Origin: Mycoemilia scoparia
Lineage: Eukaryota > Kickxellomycota > Kickxellomycetes > Kickxellales > Kickxellaceae
Length of the DNA stretch: 18,414 nucleotides
NCBI GenBank assembly: GCA_027575805.1
Contig: JANBPU010000303.1
Coordinates: 1-18,414, forward strand
Reading direction: 5' to 3'
Shown one piece after another: positions 17,701 through 18,414 of the stretch. A program made the position numbers and the translations under genes. Position 1 is the first letter of the stretch. Each line of letters begins with the position of its first letter. The notes beneath the pieces are model-generated. The model did no database searches. It saw nothing but the letters and a program-made list of their open reading frames with translations, and had not been told where the DNA came from.

Positions 17701-17909
17701 CCACTAGTAGATGCGCTTGAGGATTCATCCTTGGCGCTATCGTTACCGTCACTGATTTTGTTTTCATTCATTAAAGGTGTCGAAGGTGATGTTGTGTTTG
17801 TATCACAGGTATCTTCATTATCTATGATATCTTTGACTTTCTTTGTGGTGTGCTCATTTGAAGACCTTTCTTCAGTGGCTATCGTAGCCTTTTCGTTTAC
17901 AGAGCCCAT
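14790..17909 (-). CDS. IRC5: SNF2-family chromatin remodeller, LSH/HELLS-Irc5 type
   Basis: Nuclear ATP-dependent DNA translocase of the LSH/DDM1/Irc5 group. Relatives support DNA methylation and heterochromatin in animals and plants, and cohesin loading and genome stability in yeast. From the ATG at 17909 it encodes 1039 residues; a GTG three codons upstream is unlikely to be the start. The N-terminal ~110 residues are acidic and disordered. A charged coiled coil follows (RLHFLLERSTLYSSFLMEKM..), a segment also seen in HELLS, and a basic patch KKRRGRRRK resembling an AT-hook or nuclear signal. Helicase motifs in order: DEMGLGKT (~316), DEGH (~420, the LSH form of DEAH), TGTPLQNNLSELW, PFLLRRLK, VCNHPYLF, VLLFSQM, RLDGGMRQDDR, LTTRAGGVGINL and QDRAHRIGQ. 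Between the lobes is an insert with a seven-Asp run and a basic stretch. It is longer than HELLS (838) and Irc5 (853), owing to both termini and the insert. No coding intron is seen; TTTTAAAACAG just upstream could be the acceptor of a leader intron. Confidence 0.95.
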   Translation of the reverse strand: MGSVNEKATIATEERSSNEHTTKKVKDIIDNEDTCDTNTTSPSTPLMNENKISDGNDSAKDESSSASTSGATKDNIDGDTVVGDNLDSGVQTPTKKEEEKNDPAQIQQTRSVEKGKLKALKEKALAEYDAMAQKQRFQRLHFLLERSTLYSSFLMEKMESQRKEQREREEKEKEEKEKNEDEVAEKEEVPETPKKRRGRRRKAAAVSEEGDEARTTNKRKRLRKDDSSYQLSDYIDPETMKTREGNVSTSLAVPDAKKQKVEAEKKTVEEKEKAWNEASPRQPKLLTGGVMRDYQLDGMEWMVSLYENGLNGILADEMGLGKTIQTISFLTYLRERGVWGPFLIVCPLSTLANWVSEFMRFVPTVPVLLYHGNPEERTFLRSKHLKKLDDNFPIVCTTYELVMNDRKHLQRYAWKYIVVDEGHRIKNLNCKLVRELKSYQSANRLLLTGTPLQNNLSELWALLNFLLPDIFDDLESFQSWFDFDDIQSKEAQDRIFNEETSNHIVSKLHHILQPFLLRRLKIDVEHNLPRKREYIITCPITNMQRGFYDAVVKKNLSKFILKKMLESQDSNVDISNLIDFSDDDDDDDKQKLQLKGETKSGSSLLLKEAARFTKSIDNSTGPLELNASGRVKRRTTTRLKTFRIPDLHEVDGSHITDLQNPDNVEVFKTNSYDDADPSKKAAKAVGSMALKSRLMQFRKVCNHPYLFDFPVIDPNDPESEYVIDERLVRTSGKFLVLDRLLPCLFERGHRVLLFSQMSRVLDILGFYFEMRGWEFCRLDGGMRQDDRQANIDHFNKNHHVKLFLLTTRAGGVGINLASADTVIIFDSDWNPQMDLQAQDRAHRIGQTKPVIVYRLVIGGTAEGKILERANAKRKLEKLVIHKEKFKGVANKAAAGGSASSIDTAFKSSSGVNSKGMSLTELADILASEDGEGVNSAEAQKVANVVDGLDLSEAIPKELILTDKELEIITDRSPEAYERAKKEKEAQDSIEEVETGAEAIGSTKDLEKKRSVLEKSISSSSKIRHMDTARDEQNDVLANL

Positions 17910-18346
17910 GGACACCACTGTACTGTTTTAAAAGATGAAAATAGAGATAAAAGATTAGTTTTGTCAAGAGAAAAACAACAGGTATATGCTTTTGGTTACC
18001 ACCTCTTGCATTTAACTATTGAGTCGCTCACAAAGCTTGTATTAATACTAACGCGAAAAAAACGCATTGCCAATTTCTTAATTTTATGAGATTAGCGCCA
18101 CTCCATGCTATATAGCACTCATTGACTGTGACTTCTTCACTGTTTTCAAAACAGGGTTTACTGCTTTGCCTATGAACAATGAGAAAAGCTTTGTGATGAA
18201 GATTATGCATAAATGATGACAATTATGAATACTGCTTCCAACTTTCGTCTGCCATTAAGCAACAAGGGAAATCACAATAAACTCTGGAAAATAGAAGCAG
18301 TAAGTCATGTAACTCTAGCTAATTTGGCAGAATCGGTCCAGATGAT
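17910..18346. other. Upstream flank of the LSH-type gene, no other supported gene
   Basis: AT-rich. On the gene strand a TTTTAAAACAG acceptor-like site lies about 15 bp before the ATG, suggesting a possible 5' UTR intron. A 64-codon open stretch at 18028-18222 (-) has no recognisable features. Confidence 0.35.
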
Positions 18347-18395
18347 TAAGCATTTTATTACTCCTATGGAGGTAGCTGTATGCCACATACACTAA
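18347..18395 (+). repeat. Dispersed repeat family III, copy 2
   Basis: 49 bp matching 8609-8657 at about 90% identity. Here the open reading gives MIKHFITPMEVAVCHIH and stops; the other copy reads on for 12 more codons. It lies at the right edge of the window, so any larger unit may continue outside. Confidence 0.6.
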
Positions 18396-18414
18396 AGTTG
18401 TGTTTACCAAATTA

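Noticed and set aside
1..18414. tRNA, rRNA and CRISPR features
   Set aside because: Scanning by eye for T-loop (GGTTCGA-type) and regularly spaced repeat patterns gave nothing that folds or repeats convincingly; CRISPR is not expected in a fungal genome.

Overview
The window reads as nuclear DNA of an AT-rich fungus. Three things point there: short spliceosomal introns (about 70-120 bp, GTRAGT donors, CTAAC/TACTAAC branch sites), a fungal-type gene set (glucose-6-phosphate dehydrogenase, a COMPASS WD-repeat subunit, an LSH/Irc5 SNF2 remodeller), and secreted proteins that include an S1 trypsin. The trypsin and the low GC would suit a zygomycete-grade, insect-associated lineage such as Kickxellomycotina/Harpellales. 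That placement is inference and of low confidence.

Layout from left to right. 1-72 is the right end of a small inverted-repeat element cut by the window edge. 479-2068 (-) is an intronless G6PD gene. 2.1-5.3 kb is mostly non-coding: the G6PD upstream region, microsatellites, one copy each of two dispersed repeat families, and a decayed gene fragment that looks like the N-terminus of the ribosome-maturation GTPase EFL1/Ria1 with its intron still in place. 5348-6076 (+) is an unrecognised 242-residue protein. 6.3-7.1 kb holds another inverted-repeat element and a small possible tail-anchored reading frame broken by one stop. 7391-7732 (+) is a secreted proline-rich repeat protein whose repeats are separated by Arg-Arg, like a Kex2-processed peptide precursor. 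8827-11062 (+) is an eight-exon SWD1/RBBP5 gene, reconstructed here exon by exon to one continuous 535-codon frame. 11314-11789 (-) is a two-exon gene for an unrecognised 127-residue protein. 12384-13513 (-) is a two-exon trypsin zymogen with a hydrophobic C-terminal tail. 13.6-14.3 kb looks like gene debris. 14462-14747 has second copies of the dispersed repeats. 14790-17909 (-) is the LSH/Irc5 remodeller. The right edge carries a third short repeat.

The genes do not form one pathway. G6PD is metabolic housekeeping; SWD1 and LSH are both chromatin regulators, and nothing in the sequence suggests that their proximity matters. The repeat peptide precursor and the trypsin are both secretory-pathway products and could act outside the cell. 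The most notable items are the Arg-Arg-separated peptide precursor, the family of TA-flanked miniature inverted-repeat elements (four copies plus one end fragment), and the EFL1-like relic.
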